A stretch of 64,000 nucleotides of DNA from Liriodendron chinense (Eukaryota > Streptophyta > Magnoliopsida > Magnoliales > Magnoliaceae): positions 4,340,001-4,404,000 of the forward strand of contig PVNU02003892.1 of NCBI GenBank assembly GCA_003013855.2. The letters are read 5' to 3'. This document shows, in pieces, positions 1 to 12,320 of this stretch. A program made the translations under genes and the position numbers. The notes under the pieces are model-generated. The model was not told the origin of the DNA, did no database searches, and saw nothing but the letters and a program-made list of their open reading frames with translations. Every line of letters begins with the position of its first letter. The first letter of the stretch is position 1.

Positions 1-1890
1 TTAGCCATCCAACTACTAGATTGCATTACAGCAAGTGGTGTGGACCTCAATCGGGTGGGATAATAGAGTAATAGACCATATCACATAAAAGCCTGTTTTG
101 GCAAGAAACTATTCAGATTGCCCAGTTCAGCCAGGCCAAATGTCAAGATCGGGTGTTGAATCATGCAAGTCAACTGGTCAACTTCTTTCTTATCAAAATT
201 TAGATACACAAACCAATGACCTATAGGAAACCATGACCTCAGTGAGGAACCGAATTTGGTAAAAAAACATTGACTTGGGTATGACTTTTCCATAGAAAAG
301 AAGAGCTCTTGCTACATTATGGCAAGGCAATTGAAGAACGTTTCCCAACCAAACAAATAAGTCCTAGTGCTAGTTTGAAGCTCATGGAGCATATCAAAGG
401 ACACCAAAGAAAACCCCACAATCCAAGTTTCTTCACAGCCTGTGAAGATGAATGAAAACCCCATACTCAGTGGCAGAGCCACACACAGTATTTGAAAAAA
501 GGAAAGGATAACCAACCTAAAGTGCACGTTTGCATTAAAGGTATCCAAATACAAAAGAAAAAGATGACTCACATCACCCACAGTTGGAGTGCAAGTAGAG
601 GGAATATGGCTAGACGAAGATTTTTCTTGTCCACCCAAATGACATTGGCTCATTGAAGAACAACCTGATGAAGAACAAGCTAAGGTTAGGATAGGTAACC
701 ATAATTCCTTAAACAGCATGGCATTGTAGTCCTCTTAAACTGAAATAGGATATTTGTGATGAAAGAATTACTTAACTTCTGTTTAACTCTACCTTTAAAA
801 AGAAAAAAAAAAGGAACTTTTGTTTAACTATACTTGCTCCAAATTTCATTCTAGATCTTACCCCTTGAGAGGTTGGAAACTACTACTGAAAGATCTGAGG
901 GAGCCATGAGGCTATCTCCCTTCTGGTGTAACCTGGCACCGTCATTTGTGAATTGTGTATCGTTAGAGTAAGTGGACTCTCATTAGTCGAATTAATTCCC
1001 ATGCAGGGCTATCTTTTCTTAGTTTCAGGAATCTTAATGAACCGTAAATTGTTTAGGTCAAGTTGCCTGTGAACATGGTAACATTGAGAGTTCCAATAAA
1101 TTGTTTTGAAAGTTATTTGAAAAAAAAAAAAAAGAAAAAAACATTTGGAGACAGAATAAATAGATAAGCAAAAATTAGTCAACTATACCTACTAATTACA
1201 CACAAGCAATCAATCAAACGCATCATATGTAGAATTACTTCCTTGTCCTGGCATCCCAATAGTTGTCCTTAATCGCATAAACATAAAAAATAAAATAAAA
1301 TAAATTAAAAAAAAACTAATTACCCTAGAGTTTACAAACTCATCCAAACAGAAAACAAAAGATGCCGGGCTAATTAAATGGTATCTACTCTATTTATTAT
1401 AACAAGCCAGCAAGTAAAACAAGAAACAAAATAAGTACTTCTTCAGGGTATCATTGACAGATGAATAGAAAGATTCCTCATAATCAAAACATATTTATGC
1501 TTAATCACATATCAAAAAATATAAAGTAACAGGAATGCATGACTAACCTTCAGAAAAAAATAAAAGTTAAATCATCTCTGCACAGATGCGCCTGCACAAA
1601 AGATGAAATAATGACAATCGGTCATCTATTCTCCAAAAACTAATTGAAGGTTTGAGATTGACCACGTGGTGAGATTTATCCACCAACAGCACAGCCACCA
1701 GATCAATGGTCTGGATTACTGAACATTATATCAAGGTTCCACATTAGATTTGGGTAGTAGAAAAATCATGAATCCCCAAATTCCTCAAATTCCAAATGTC
1801 CCCAATTCCCCAAATTCATAAAATCCCCAACTCCCCAATTCCTAAGATCCACAAACCCCCAAATCCTCCACGGGTGAATGAGAAATGAAT

Positions 1891-1894
<4 letters not shown>
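1..1894. other. Gene-free stretch at window start
   Basis: I see no coding region here that I can support. The longest minus-strand frame (312-719) matches no family I recognise. It meets a GTGAGT donor-like site near 570, so an unknown exon is possible but not shown. The rest is AT-rich with short poly-A runs near 800, 1120 and 1300. Confidence 0.4.

Positions 1895-1932
<38 letters not shown>
1895..1932. repeat. (AG)n microsatellite
   Basis: Nineteen uninterrupted AG dinucleotides. A second GA array lies about 130 bp downstream. Between them is non-repetitive sequence, so they are two independent tracts. On the minus strand they read as CT repeats, which are common in plant 5' leaders, but no gene follows that I can identify. 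Confidence 0.95.
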
Positions 1933-1935
<3 letters not shown>

Positions 1936-2054
1936 CAAAGTACGAAGTAGAGGGACTGGAGTTGCTGGTAGAGCTTTTGCGAACTGCTGTTAGCATGAGA
2001 TTCTTTCTCCACCACATGGAGAGACCATCTCCTCCTCTTCAGATTGGTGTTAGC

Positions 2055-2058
<4 letters not shown>

Positions 2059-2094
<36 letters not shown>

Positions 2095-2099
2095 AGAGA
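2059..2099. repeat. (GA)n microsatellite
   Basis: About 41 bp of GA dinucleotides with one phase slip near 2090. The serine-leucine stretches predicted from the minus strand here are translations of this repeat, not protein evidence. Confidence 0.95.
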
Positions 2100-2215
2100 A
2101 AATGAAGAGCCCGGGAGAATGAAAAAAAAACTCGCGGGCTCTTTTTGGGCGAGGATTGGGTACTAACCCCCACCAAGACGGAGCTATAGATGGACGATAC
2201 TGTCAGGGGCTCCGT

Positions 2216-2560
2216 GGGTCCCACTGTGATGTATCTAGTTTATCCGCACCATCCATTAATTTTTACAGCTAGTTTTAGGGCATGAGCCTCAAAAGGAGGC
2301 AGATCGAAAGCCAAAGTGGACCACCACCCCCAAGAAATGTTTAACGGTAGGCACAATCTCCACTGTTTCATATGGATATAGAGACAGACGGTCCTCTAAC
2401 GGGCTCTATGAGGCCACCGTGATGTACGGGGTTTATCACCTCCCTCCGTTCACTTTTGACGTTTAGTTTCAGGGCATTATCCCAAAAAGGAGGCACATTG
2501 AAGGCTCATATGGACTGCACCAAAAGGAAAGTATTCTCCACAGTCTGTAGTCTTTACATC
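2216..2560. repeat. Fold-back-type interspersed repeat pieces (GGGCCCAC family)
   Basis: Two adjacent pieces (about 2216-2400 and 2400-2560) share the wording of the fold-back family seen elsewhere in the window: a 'cccactgtgatgtat' edge, a 'ccatccatt' block, 'agggcatgagcc' and 'aggaggcagatcgaa'. Intact inverted ends are not visible, so these look like decayed fragments. Confidence 0.4.
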
Positions 2561-2628
2561 ACCATGGCTTATTGTGATTCGCCGCCAGTAAATGTTAGCT
2601 GCCGGCAATGCCACACTTTTTTATAGTG

Positions 2629-3169
2629 TTGATCGAAAACTTTTGTGGCCAAGTTTTCGTCAATAAAAGTTTAATTTCCACCGGTTCCTTTACTATGATC
2701 CTTGGATATGATTAAACTTTTGGTTCATTCCATAAAATACGCTACAAAAATAGATAAACAGTGTCATTAGACATATACATCAAGTGTAGACCTGACAGAG
2801 TTTATTTAGTAAGCTTAGCTTAGTTGGTATTATCCATATTTTGTAAAAATACAATATTTACAACCAGTTGGAACCATTGTGGTAGTGATTCATTGTTTAA
2901 AAAAAAAAGAATGTTTTACAACATATGAAGCTCGTTGTATAACTTTGTCTTTACAACAAGTAGAAACTGTTGTAAATAGTACAATCACAACGGTTCTTAA
3001 AGCCCGTTGTAAAACATAACCATTTTTATAACAGGCCGGTACGTGAGCGTCGTAAAACAAAACTATTTACAACGGGCATGATTTACCCGTTGTAAAAAGT
3101 TCCATTTCACAATGGTGTGGATAGCCCGTTGTAAAAAGGCTGTCGTAAAAAGCCAATTTTCTTATAGTG
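2629..3169. mobile_element. Right end of a CACTA-type DNA transposon, left end missing
   Basis: The right edge reads TTTTCTTATAGTG, the complement of a CACTATAAGAAAA terminus as in plant CACTA (En/Spm) elements. Before it lie many copies of an 'acaacgggc..gttgtaaaa' motif in both orientations over about 330 bp (2840-3160), like CACTA subterminal repeats. No matching CACTA start is visible upstream, so the element is truncated. It contains no recognisable transposase. The left limit given is only the edge of a neighbouring similar terminus. Confidence 0.5.
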
Positions 3170-3538
3170 AATATAAGACCTATAATTGTAACAAGTTATA
3201 GCGCTGACCAGCTGGGATACTGAAAATATTGATACATTGATTTCTTTGAAGTATACTCAGATTAACAGAAAATTAAATGTCATTCTTTCAACATAGAATT
3301 GTTTGCCTTAAATTTCGTTCTTTCAACACTGAATTGGTTTCCCTCATGAATTATTTATGGCACTGAAAATTCATACTAACTTCCATTGAGAAGTTTGCTG
3401 AGATATGGCTCCAATTCTCATATCGCTGCCAATATAAGACCTATAAATGCAAGAAATTAATTATTAGAACAGGAATAGTAACTCATAAAAGTGGATGAGT
3501 GGGGTTCTACGATAACATATGCTTGTAAAAGCACTCAC

Positions 3539-3982
3539 TGTTAAACTTATATATTGCGGAATAATAGGATCGTCTATGCATCAACAATGGGGATTCTATA
3601 CTATAATCTCAAAAGACATACTTGATTAGGAAGACATTCCTGATGCTGTCGTGTTGCCGAGAAGAACTCTTGGTCTTCCGCACCTTACACTTTTAGGAGA
3701 ACTACTCAATGGGACTAGGGTTTCTCTTATGTGTTGGTGAGGGGACCAAGACATATATTTATAGGAAAGAGGGCCAAAGAAGCTTACCCATCACACTTCT
3801 CTCTTCTAGGGTCTCCACACCGTAGGTTTCCATATCTGGCTTAATAACCACGAATAGGAACCAAGAGTCCCGCCCCAAACCTATTTATAATGATCACAAC
3901 TATAGTGGGGCCCACATAATCGCTCAATCTGAAGAATCCAACGGTCATGATCTAAACCGATGATCATATGTGGCCCACCTAA
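3539..3982 (-). repeat. 3' LTR of the copia element
   Basis: It aligns closely by eye with 10625-11092 and 30085-30552, sharing for example 'gttgccgagaagaactcttg' and the 'catatatttataggaaag' TATA region. It loses similarity after 'cccacctaa', about 12 bp before the expected edge, where sequence beginning 'caaaatatttttggg' replaces it. The boundary next to the internal region is therefore altered, and no polypurine tract is seen there. Confidence 0.85.
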
Positions 3983-4799
3983 CAAAATATTTTTGGGCTA
4001 CACTGATCTCTGAAAGAAAACAAAATATTTTATTTTATTTTGTGAAAAATATTTTATAAAACGCATTTATTTTAAAAGTTCCTAATGGGCGCCCTACTGA
4101 TTTCAAAACAATATCGTTGGATAATTAGAAGCAACGCTTGTCAGATCCAGTACTCCATCAAGACCACTGATATTGAATCGTGGTAGTCAACACAACATTT
4201 AATATTTTCGAAGTGTGACGAATCACGATCACAAATACCAATAGCCTTAATGACACGGATCAATGATATGGGGTGTAGTACAAAGATTACACGTCTTATG
4301 TGATCATACGTGCTTATCTTCAAGTGGTCTTACTGAACGTGTCTCCAAGACACAAACCAAAGTCTTGCTTACTCAAAACTGAATATGCACACTGAAGGAT
4401 AAGCAAGATATAAACTGAAAAAAGACTCATCAATACATAAAAGAGATCTCTAAAATGTCTGTACATAATCGAATCAAATATGAAAACTCCCACTACTGAA
4501 ATACATCCTTGGGATTAACAACTCCCATAGACGTCACATGCTCCTTAAAGAGCGTGATAGCTAAGAAGGCCTTTAGTGAGAGGATCCGCTATCATCAGCC
4601 TTGTGCCGATGAGTTCCACAGACACTTGACGATTCTAAACTCTCTCCTTCACAACAAAGTATTTAATATCAATGTGCTTTGACCTCGATGAATACTCGTT
4701 GTTGCTGGAGAAGTTAACTGCAGTTGAACTATCACAATAGATTTTCAATGGTTTCGGGATCATTTGCACAATCCGTAAACTAAAGAAAAAACTCTGAAG
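3983..4799 (-). other. 3' internal region of the copia element, no intact gene
   Basis: This lies between the RNase H part and the 3' LTR. The part nearest RNase H (about 4600-4800) still resembles the end of a copia polyprotein in broken frames. The 3983-4140 part is an AT-rich run ('aaatattttattttatttt') unlike the rest. No gene is supported. Confidence 0.4.
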
Positions 4800-5195
4800 T
4801 TAAATCGCTTGATTTGTGGCTTCATGACAAGCTACATACTCTGCTTCCATGGTAGATGATGTTGTAATTGACTGTTTCACACTCTTCCATAATACGGCTC
4901 CACCAACCATCATGAATAAAAAGCCCATGGTGGACTTCTTACTGTCGAGACAACCAGCAAAATCTGTATCTGTATATCCTACCAACTCCAAATGGTCGGA
5001 TCTCTTGTATGTGAGTTCAAAGTCCTTTGTCCTTTGCAGGTAGCGCAACATTTTCTTTACAGCTATCCAATAATTCATTCCTAGATTGCTAAGATACCTA
5101 CCCAACATTCCAACCACAAAAACAATATTTGGACACGTACACACCTGAGCATACATGATGCTCCCCATTGCTGACGCATATGGAATAGCTTTCAT
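4800..5195 (-). pseudogene. Copia RNase H domain (part of pol)
   Basis: 131 residues of the C-terminal RNase H-like domain. Visible hallmarks are 'YASAMGSIMYA', 'RYLQRTKDFELTY', 'GYTDTDFAGCLDSKKSTMG' with the D-x-D-x-A core, and 'SSTMEAEYVA' with the catalytic Glu. This domain degrades the RNA strand during reverse transcription. It is separated from the RT frame at 5283 by a frame break, so the polyprotein is not continuous. Confidence 0.88.
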
Positions 5196-5282
5196 CTTGT
5201 CCTTTTCTAGGTCATTCTTAGGACACTGAAATTGACCAAACTTGTCACCTTTTACAATAGGTGCTTGGCCAGGAGCACAACC

Positions 5283-6116
5283 TTATATGTCAAACCTTTC
5301 GAGGACCCTATCAATATATGCCTTCTGCGACAAGCCAAGTAATCCACGTGATCTATCCCGGTTAATCTGAATGCCGATGACAAAGGAGGCATCACCAAGA
5401 TCTTTCATCTCAAAATTTTGAGATAGAAATTTCTTAGTCTCACGCAACAATCCAATATCACTACTAGCCAATAAAATGTCGTCAACATACAATTCCAAAA
5501 TGATAAACTTACTCCCACTGATTTTCACATATATGCACTCATCCGCAGTGTTTTCAATGAAACCATATGAGGAAACGACTTCATGGAACTTTAGGTACCA
5601 CTGTCGTGATACCTGTTTCAACCCATAAATGGACTTCTTAAGTTTGCAGACCAGATGTTCTGAGCCTTTGCCTTTAAAACCTTCTGGTTGCAACATATAT
5701 ATATTCTCCATTAGATCTCCATTGAGAAACGGAGTTTTCACATCCATTTGATGCAGCTCCAGATCCATATAAGCCATAAGAGTCATAATGATCCTAAATG
5801 AGTCTTTCTTAGATACAGGTGAGAAAGTCTCATTAAAGTCAATGCCCTCACGCTGAGTGAAACCCTTTACAACTAGTCTAGCTTTATACCTTTCGATATT
5901 GCCCTTAGAGTCCTGTTTGGTTTTAAATACCCATTTGCAACCAATCGGCCTAATCCCTTCAGGCAATTCAACAAGGTCCCAGACTTTGTTGTCCTTTATG
6001 GATTTCAATTTATCTTTCATGGCATCGAACCAATGAGTAGAATTCGCACTTTGTTCGACCTGTGAAAGGGACACAGGGTCCTTTTCAACCCCAATGTCAA
6101 ACTCATGCTCCTGCAA
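5283..6116 (-). pseudogene. Copia reverse transcriptase (part of pol)
   Basis: 277 residues of RVT_2-type reverse transcriptase. It starts near 'HWFDAMKDKL' and runs through 'KWVFKTKQDSKGNIERYKAR', 'VDVKTPFLNGDL', 'KKSIYGLKQ' and the polymerase box YVDDILL. The YVDD codons lie at 5478-5489. The domain copies element RNA to DNA. The palm motifs are intact, but upstream and downstream parts of the polyprotein are in other frames, so this is a relic. Confidence 0.9.
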
Positions 6117-6164
6117 ATAGATGATGTAATCGTTTGGTATTGCAGATCTTCTCTCTCTATGTGA

Positions 6165-6592
6165 TCATCTTAATGGCTCATTATTCTGAATTGGATTTTC
6201 TATTTCCTCATCAGTGGATTGTATTTGAGGCTCTACATGGTCATCCATAGGGATCTCAGGGTCCACTGCTGGACGGACAACCACGCTACTCTGAATGATT
6301 GTAGTGGGAATCACAATCCACTTTTCCTCAAATACAATATTTCTCAAGTTCGTACTCCTACTATCTTCAGTGTTCTTAATAAACTTAGCATTCGCAGTCT
6401 CAATGACTCTCGTGGAATATGATGGACAATAAAATCTGAATCCTTTTGATCTTTCTGGGTATCCAATAAAGAAGCGACTAACAGTGCTAGAGTCAAGCTT
6501 TCTTTCATGTGGGTTGTATGGTTTGGCTTCTGCAAGACAACCCCATACATTAAAATATTGTAGACTAGGCTTTCACCCTGTCCACAATTCAT
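6165..6592 (-). pseudogene. Copia integrase C-terminal / linker region
   Basis: Two short frames (6165-6347 and 6344-6592) carry the usual link between integrase and reverse transcriptase. They hold remnants of the GKLD/C-terminal region and an acidic linker with 'EIPMDDHVEP'. The changes of frame show at least two indels. There is no independent gene. Confidence 0.6.
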
Positions 6593-7052
6593 ATGGAGTT
6601 TTCATTACAGCCTTACTTAGGACCCTATTAAAGATATGCATAGTCATTTTCAACGCATCACCCCACAAAGATTCTGGCAACATAGAATTACCAATCATAG
6701 ATCGCACCATGTCCTTTAGGATGCGATTACACCTTTCTGCTACACCATTCTGCTCTAGGGTACCAGGCATGGTGTACTTGGCGACGATGGCACAATCTTG
6801 CAGGTATCTAGCGAATGGACCTAAATTACGCCCAGATTCGTCATGCCTTCCGTAGTACTCACCACCACGGTCGGATCTAACGACTTTGATATTTCTGTCG
6901 AGTTGATTCTCGACTTCAGCCTTATAGATCTTAAATGTATCCAATGCGTCTGATTTTTCGTTAATAAGGTATAAGTACTCATAACGAGAATAGTCATATA
7001 TAAGTGATAAAATACTTCTGCTCATTCTAGGATGTTGTAAAGAACAGTCCAC
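6573..7052 (-). pseudogene. Copia integrase core
   Basis: 159 residues of the rve integrase core. Visible are 'IYDYSRYEYLY' (first catalytic Asp), 'VVRSDRGGEYYG' (second Asp) and 'GTLEQNGVAERCNR' (catalytic Glu). This enzyme inserts the cDNA copy into the host genome. The N-terminal HHCC and GAG-pre-integrase part continues upstream at about 7085-7290 in another frame ('LGHISHKRLERL'). Confidence 0.87.
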
Positions 7053-7392
7053 AGATGTCTATATGAATCACTTCTAAGAGTCATACGCTCCTAGTGGCAC
7101 CATTTTTCCTTATTCTAGTATGTTTATCTTTAATGCAATCAATACAAACCCCAAAGTCTGAGAAGTCCAAGGAGTGGAGAATTCCTTCACGTACAAGTCT
7201 TTCCAATCTCTTATGAGAGATGTGGCCTAATTGCTTGTGCCATAGCATGGAGGAATTCTCATAATCTAAACTTCATTTGATGCCTTTAGTGTTTTCATAT
7301 GAGAAGTTAATACTGTATACATGTGAAACATCCAAATCTAGCTGATAAAGGTTATTAACTAAAGTGTCAGAACCAATCACAACCGAATCATA

Positions 7393-7941
7393 TCAAATAC
7401 TTAATTTTTCATTTGCAAATTTAAACTCATAACCATATTTATCTAAACGAGAAATCGAAACCAAATTGTGCCTTATAGAAGGCACACAAACAATATCTAC
7501 TAGATTAAGAAATTGTCCTGACGATAACCTAAGCCTACAGACTCCAATAGCTTCTACGTTTACTCTAATGCCGTTCCCCATATAGACTGATCTCTCTGCA
7601 TCAGTTGGTGTCCGGCTTTGGAGCATATCCTGCATGGAATTACAAATATGAATAGTTGCACCAGAATCTATCCACCAGGAGTCTGTGGACATATCAGCTA
7701 AATTTGATTCAAAACAGACTAAAATATGATATTTACCCTTATAAACGAGACATATTTTAAATCCTTCACAATCCTTCTTCTGATGACCAGGCTTATTGTA
7801 GAAGAAGCAGCCATCATTAGGACCCTTCATTTTCTTCTTAAATATTTTTTCAGAGTTAGGCTGATTGCCACCCGCAGGACCCGTAGAACCTTTTTCCTGA
7901 AGTGTGCTTTCTTTTCTTATTTCCTTTTCGTCCTTGACCAA
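7393..7941 (-). pseudogene. Copia zinc knuckle and aspartic protease
   Basis: 182 residues. A CCHC-like knuckle reads 'CFFYNKPGHQKKDC', in which the second Cys is Tyr, so zinc binding is probably lost. The protease active site follows as 'WWIDSGATIHICNS' (D-S-G). The protease cleaves the polyprotein. The end near 7393 meets a stop before the pre-integrase region. Confidence 0.82.
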
Positions 7942-8578
7942 ATGTCACTAGGTGCGCACTTTGTGTCTTGCTTGACCTTTTGAGTCTCTCTTCCTCCTGA
8001 ACGCACTGAGATATCAGTTTATTCAATGTCCACTTTTCCTTTTGAGTATTATAGCTGATTTGAAATTGACTGAACTGTGGAGGGAGGGAGTTCAGAACCA
8101 AGAAAATCAGGAGTTCATTCTCAATCTTAAGGCCTAACGCGCGGATTTTAGCCACCACATCAGACAATCCACCAATGTACTCCCTGATATTTCCTTGACC
8201 ATTATAGGTGGCTTGAGTCAGCTTATGTAAAAGTGAACTCAGCTCAGCTTCATCCGATTTCTTAAATCGCTTTCCTATTTCAGTCAAGAAATCTTTAGCT
8301 TTCTCAGTGTCGGGCATGACACCCTGCATGGTCTCAGAAATCGAGTTCTTTATGATCTTGAGACACATCTTATTTGACTTGGTCCAGGTCTTGTAGTGAG
8401 CCTAATTTGTTGATTCCGTACTAGAGTTAGTTGGAGTAGGAGGCTCTACTTCCTCCAAGGCCAGGTCCAAGTCCATGCAACCTAGGACTATTTCAACGAA
8501 CGACTTCCATTTTGAATAATTGGACCCAGTAAGCAAAGGTATGAAATTGAATTGGGTTGGAACATTGGAAACGGTCAT
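7856..8578 (-). pseudogene. Copia gag (UBN2-type)
   Basis: An ATG at 8578 opens with 'MTVSNVPTQFNFIPLLTGSN', a standard copia gag start. An in-frame stop lies near 8401-8403. The frame then continues as 'KTWTKSNK' and, from 8368, with 'FLTEIGKRFKKSDEAELSSL' and 'SLPPQFSQFQISY', typical of UBN2 gag. Gag forms the virus-like particle. The knuckle is in a different frame. Confidence 0.82.
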
Positions 8579-10610
8579 AGCTGGACATTCAAATCATAAA
8601 ACTCACATTAATAAACAAGTCCCACATAACAATGCATAAACATAAACCACAAATATTATGCATGTATGTTCATTCAATTGATTTTGGGCCTTCAATCAAA
8701 TAACCCAGAATGATGATAGGCTATAATCATCAAAATCTGGCAAGAGCCCAACGTATCATCACAATTCCTCCTTTGGTCAAAATTGTAACATACAAGATGC
8801 TCTACTGAACATGAAGCTAATCAATGCTAGTGAAGTAAATCTAAGACGCCCATCATCTTTGGATGAAATAAGTCTCTCAAACTTATATCACCATCACCAA
8901 TCACTTCATCCCGATCACATTCAGTCAAACGATGATACTTCTTTGTTCTGACCATCGCCTGCCTGGTTATGAACGCAACTGAATGCAATCCTATAATGGA
9001 GGGTCACTGAATTCCATGTATAGAAGTCTAGAAGTAGAAATCTTTACCAATTGAGGTCACTTTAGTGGCTAACACAACCAACTCCAATCCCCACTTCTAG
9101 ACTCAAGGATTGCTTAATGGTCCTACCCACAACGAACCATTCTACAAAAGTTCTAATTCCGCCTAAAACATGGCTGATGTTGACCGCCCATAGGCTCAAA
9201 TGTATTCTAAAGAATGGTTTGTTTAAAGTTCTTAACGGTCAACTACTAAATACCATCCTTAAACATATAGATAATAGCCTTATTTAGGCCGAATCAAAGC
9301 TCAATATTGAATAACCATATATACTAAAGTACTTAGGCCATTTATCAAGTAAGACCCACTAACCATTGATTTATCTATTTAGGTTTTACATAAATTGTAG
9401 AGATGGTCCAAGTATACTCATTCAATGGTTAAAATCAACAAGCCCAAGTAAACTAAAACGGGCTACACAATGTCCAAAGAATGAATGGACAATATGCCCA
9501 AGGGTTGCACTTATAACAAGCATCCAATGGGCCTTAAAATGGGTTGGATTTAGCAGGGCATGGGCCTAAAACAAGGCCCAAAACCATTCAGCAAATGGGC
9601 TCAAAATTGTTATCAAAAGCACCTCGAAGTAGGGCCTAAGATCTGACCCAATGGACAGGCCCAAGAGATAGACCTGTCAGCCTAAAACTGAATCTGTGAG
9701 CTGAGCTTGTTACAGCCGTCTCCTGCCTTCTTTCTAAAATTGGAAATCCCTTCCCTTTTCATTCAGAGACTGAAATCCCGTGTTGGGAATGGAAAATACC
9801 ATTCTCGCCCGTTCCGATCCCTGAAAACCTATCCGCCACACTCACCATCTCTAGCGGCTGAAACCCTAGCTGCCTCATGCCCTCATCACAGCCAGACGAC
9901 ATCTGGTCGCCCCGCTGATCAGATCTGATGAGGTGGTTTTTGATAGGCGCGGCAGCCATTAATGGCTACCTCCGTCGAATCCTGCAGACATTTAACGAGC
10001 CAACCCATGCCAGAACTAATTGCATGCCATCACCGTCAATCCATGCTAAATTCATCAATTGTGGTGAACACCATTAATTCCAGTGTCATCGCAACAGATG
10101 GAGAGGATAACAAAGCTCAGATTTCAAAACCCCATGAACGGCAGCAATAGAGCTTCATCCGACGCCAGAGACAAAACTGATGACTGACGACGAGTTTTAT
10201 TTGATTTTTTTTTTTTTTTATAAACTGAACTTGCCACCGTCAATGGCGGTCGGCAATGGCTAGGATCAACTTCCACATTGGTAAAGGGCAGTGGCCAAAG
10301 ATTTCTTTGAGCAATCAATCGCAAGACCGCTGCTGTCTCTGGCGATTGCGATGGGTCTAATAACATGTAGATGCGGAAATAGGGTTTTCCTTTTTTCGAT
10401 TGACAAAAACATGGCCTAGGCTATTAGCAACGATGACGATTGATGATTGGCCAATTCTGATTGGGAAGACCACGACCACATGTCTCGAGTTTCAGGCTCC
10501 CACAATCAAAATATTCAGTCGGCAGGAATCTGAATGATGCTTGGGTTGGACATATCTTAAAACCCTCCGTAAAAAAAAAAAAAAAAAACTCCAAGATTAA
10601 TGCATAGTTA
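8579..10610 (-). other. Long leader of the copia element
   Basis: About 2 kb between the primer site and the gag start. It holds poly-T (10207-10219) and poly-A (10571-10588) tracts and short frames only. I see no conserved domain. It may be an unusually long leader or contain a further decayed insertion; I could not find terminal repeats to decide. Confidence 0.4.
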
Positions 10611-10622
10611 GCTCTGATACCA
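10611..10622 (-). other. Primer-binding site, tRNA-Met type
   Basis: On the minus strand this reads TGGTATCAGAGC, the standard primer site of plant copia elements, two bases from the LTR edge. It fixes the element's orientation and the inner 5' LTR boundary. Confidence 0.9.
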
Positions 10623-10624
10623 AC

Positions 10625-11092
10625 TATTAAACTTACATATTGCGGAATGATAGGATCATCTATGCATCAACAATGGAGATTTTATACTATAATCTCAAAA
10701 GACATACCTGATTGGGAAGACATTCCCGATACTGTCGTGTTGCCGAGAAGAACTCTTGGTCTTCCGCACCTTACACCTTTAGGAGAACCACTCAATGGGA
10801 TTAGGGTTTTCTCTTATGTGTTGGTGAGGGGACCAAGACATATATTTATAGGAAAGAAGGCCAGAGAAGCTTACCCATCACACTTCTCTCCTCTAGCTAG
10901 GGTCTCCACACCGTAGGTTTCCATATCTAGCTTAATAACCGCGAATAGGGACCACGGTTCAAGCGTCCCGCCCCAAACCTATTTGTAATGATCACAACTA
11001 TAGTGGGGCCCACTGAATCGCTCAATCTGAAGAATCCAACAGTCATGATCTAAACCGATGATCATGTGTGGCCCACCTAATGGAGTCTTACA
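10625..11092 (-). repeat. 5' LTR of the copia element
   Basis: 468 bp, the same length as the solo LTR at 30085-30552. On the minus strand it begins TGTAAGACTCC and contains a TATAAATATA box (10841-10850). The inner edge reads TATTAAAC where the sister LTR reads TGTTAAAC, so the terminal CA has mutated to TA on the minus strand. Confidence 0.9.
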
Positions 11093-11347
11093 CTCAGAAT
11101 TGGAATCATGCAGAGCTCATTAAAAAAAGCCTCATGAAATCTGTCCAAATATGCTAAAAATGAAAATCTGGCAATTTTCTGATGCCTAAAGGCGGACATG
11201 TATGGCGATCATGGTTTTGAGGGAGAATAAAAGTCCATTTCAGTTGAGCTTTCTTTTAATCATTGGTACAGGAACTTTGATATCCAAATTTTCCTTTGTC
11301 TCATAATCAGACTTAAGGAAGCTCATAATTTCTAATGAACTATATTC

Positions 11348-11474
<127 letters not shown>

Positions 11475-12320
11475 TAGATCACTCAAAACTTTTATATTAC
11501 CAACTGCTGCTTTGTCCAATAGTACTTAAAACTAGAGCCGAAGGCCTCCTTGGCCTTGATTTGAATTCTGGATGAAACTGCACCCCTACATAGTAAGGAT
11601 GAGTTGGCAGCTCCAAAATCTGCTCATAAATGCAATAGCAAGGATTCACATAAATCTGCTCATAAATTCACATTTCTAGTTAGGGGCATGAAATTCAATA
11701 TGCTCGTTTACTACAAAAATACCTCCATTCTTCTTCCACTTTCATCCTTTCCAACAAACCGCATGCCAGCCTCTTCCAATTTGCCAATAAGCTCTGGATT
11801 CACCTATAGCGCAGAGTTTCTATAAGCAGAACATAAGAGAAATATGATGCAAAAGGATCTAATGTAAATTATTAAATTCGAATCTAACAAGCCTTCACTT
11901 CCTCAATGCTTAAGATTATTACCTTATATCTAACAATGTACCCAAAAAGAAGATGAACAACAAGAAGAAGAAGAAGAAGAGGAGAAAAAGGGCTTACCGT
12001 GTGCTATGCCACTCAATATAGTTTCAAGACTAACCCATATCTATGCCGATGACACTCATCCACGTAGGTAGAAGTTTGGTACCTATAAAATAACAAAATT
12101 AATTTATTTCAACTCCAAATTTATACCATTTATTAAATCAAGTGAACATGAAAGTATTAGTATATTTCAAGTTTGGGCTTGCATGGCTTCAATGAACTAT
12201 TTTCGATCCTCCTCACTGAAAATACATACATCACAGGTCTATTCTACAGGTTGGATGGCAAACACATACATCGCAGTGGCCCCATAGCACCCAACACATC
12301 ACCAGACCACATGGTTTTGG

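Larger units (their letters stand above)
3539..11092 (-). mobile_element. Ty1/copia LTR retrotransposon, degenerate
   Basis: A minus-strand copia element of about 7.55 kb. Its 5' LTR is at 10625-11092 and its 3' LTR at 3539-3982. A tRNA-Met-type primer site adjoins the 5' LTR. The coding order on the minus strand is gag, zinc knuckle, protease, integrase, reverse transcriptase, RNase H, which is diagnostic for Ty1/copia (integrase before RT). The flanks are CTCAC on the left and CTCAG on the right, a four-of-five target duplication. Coding is broken by several stops and frameshifts, so it cannot be autonomous. About 2 kb lies between the primer site and gag, which is long for a copia leader. 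Confidence 0.88.

Noticed and set aside
312..719. 135-codon minus-strand frame at the window start, as a possible exon
   Set aside because: There is a donor-like GTGAGT and a plausible start, but no recognised protein and no partner exon; support is too weak for a gene call.
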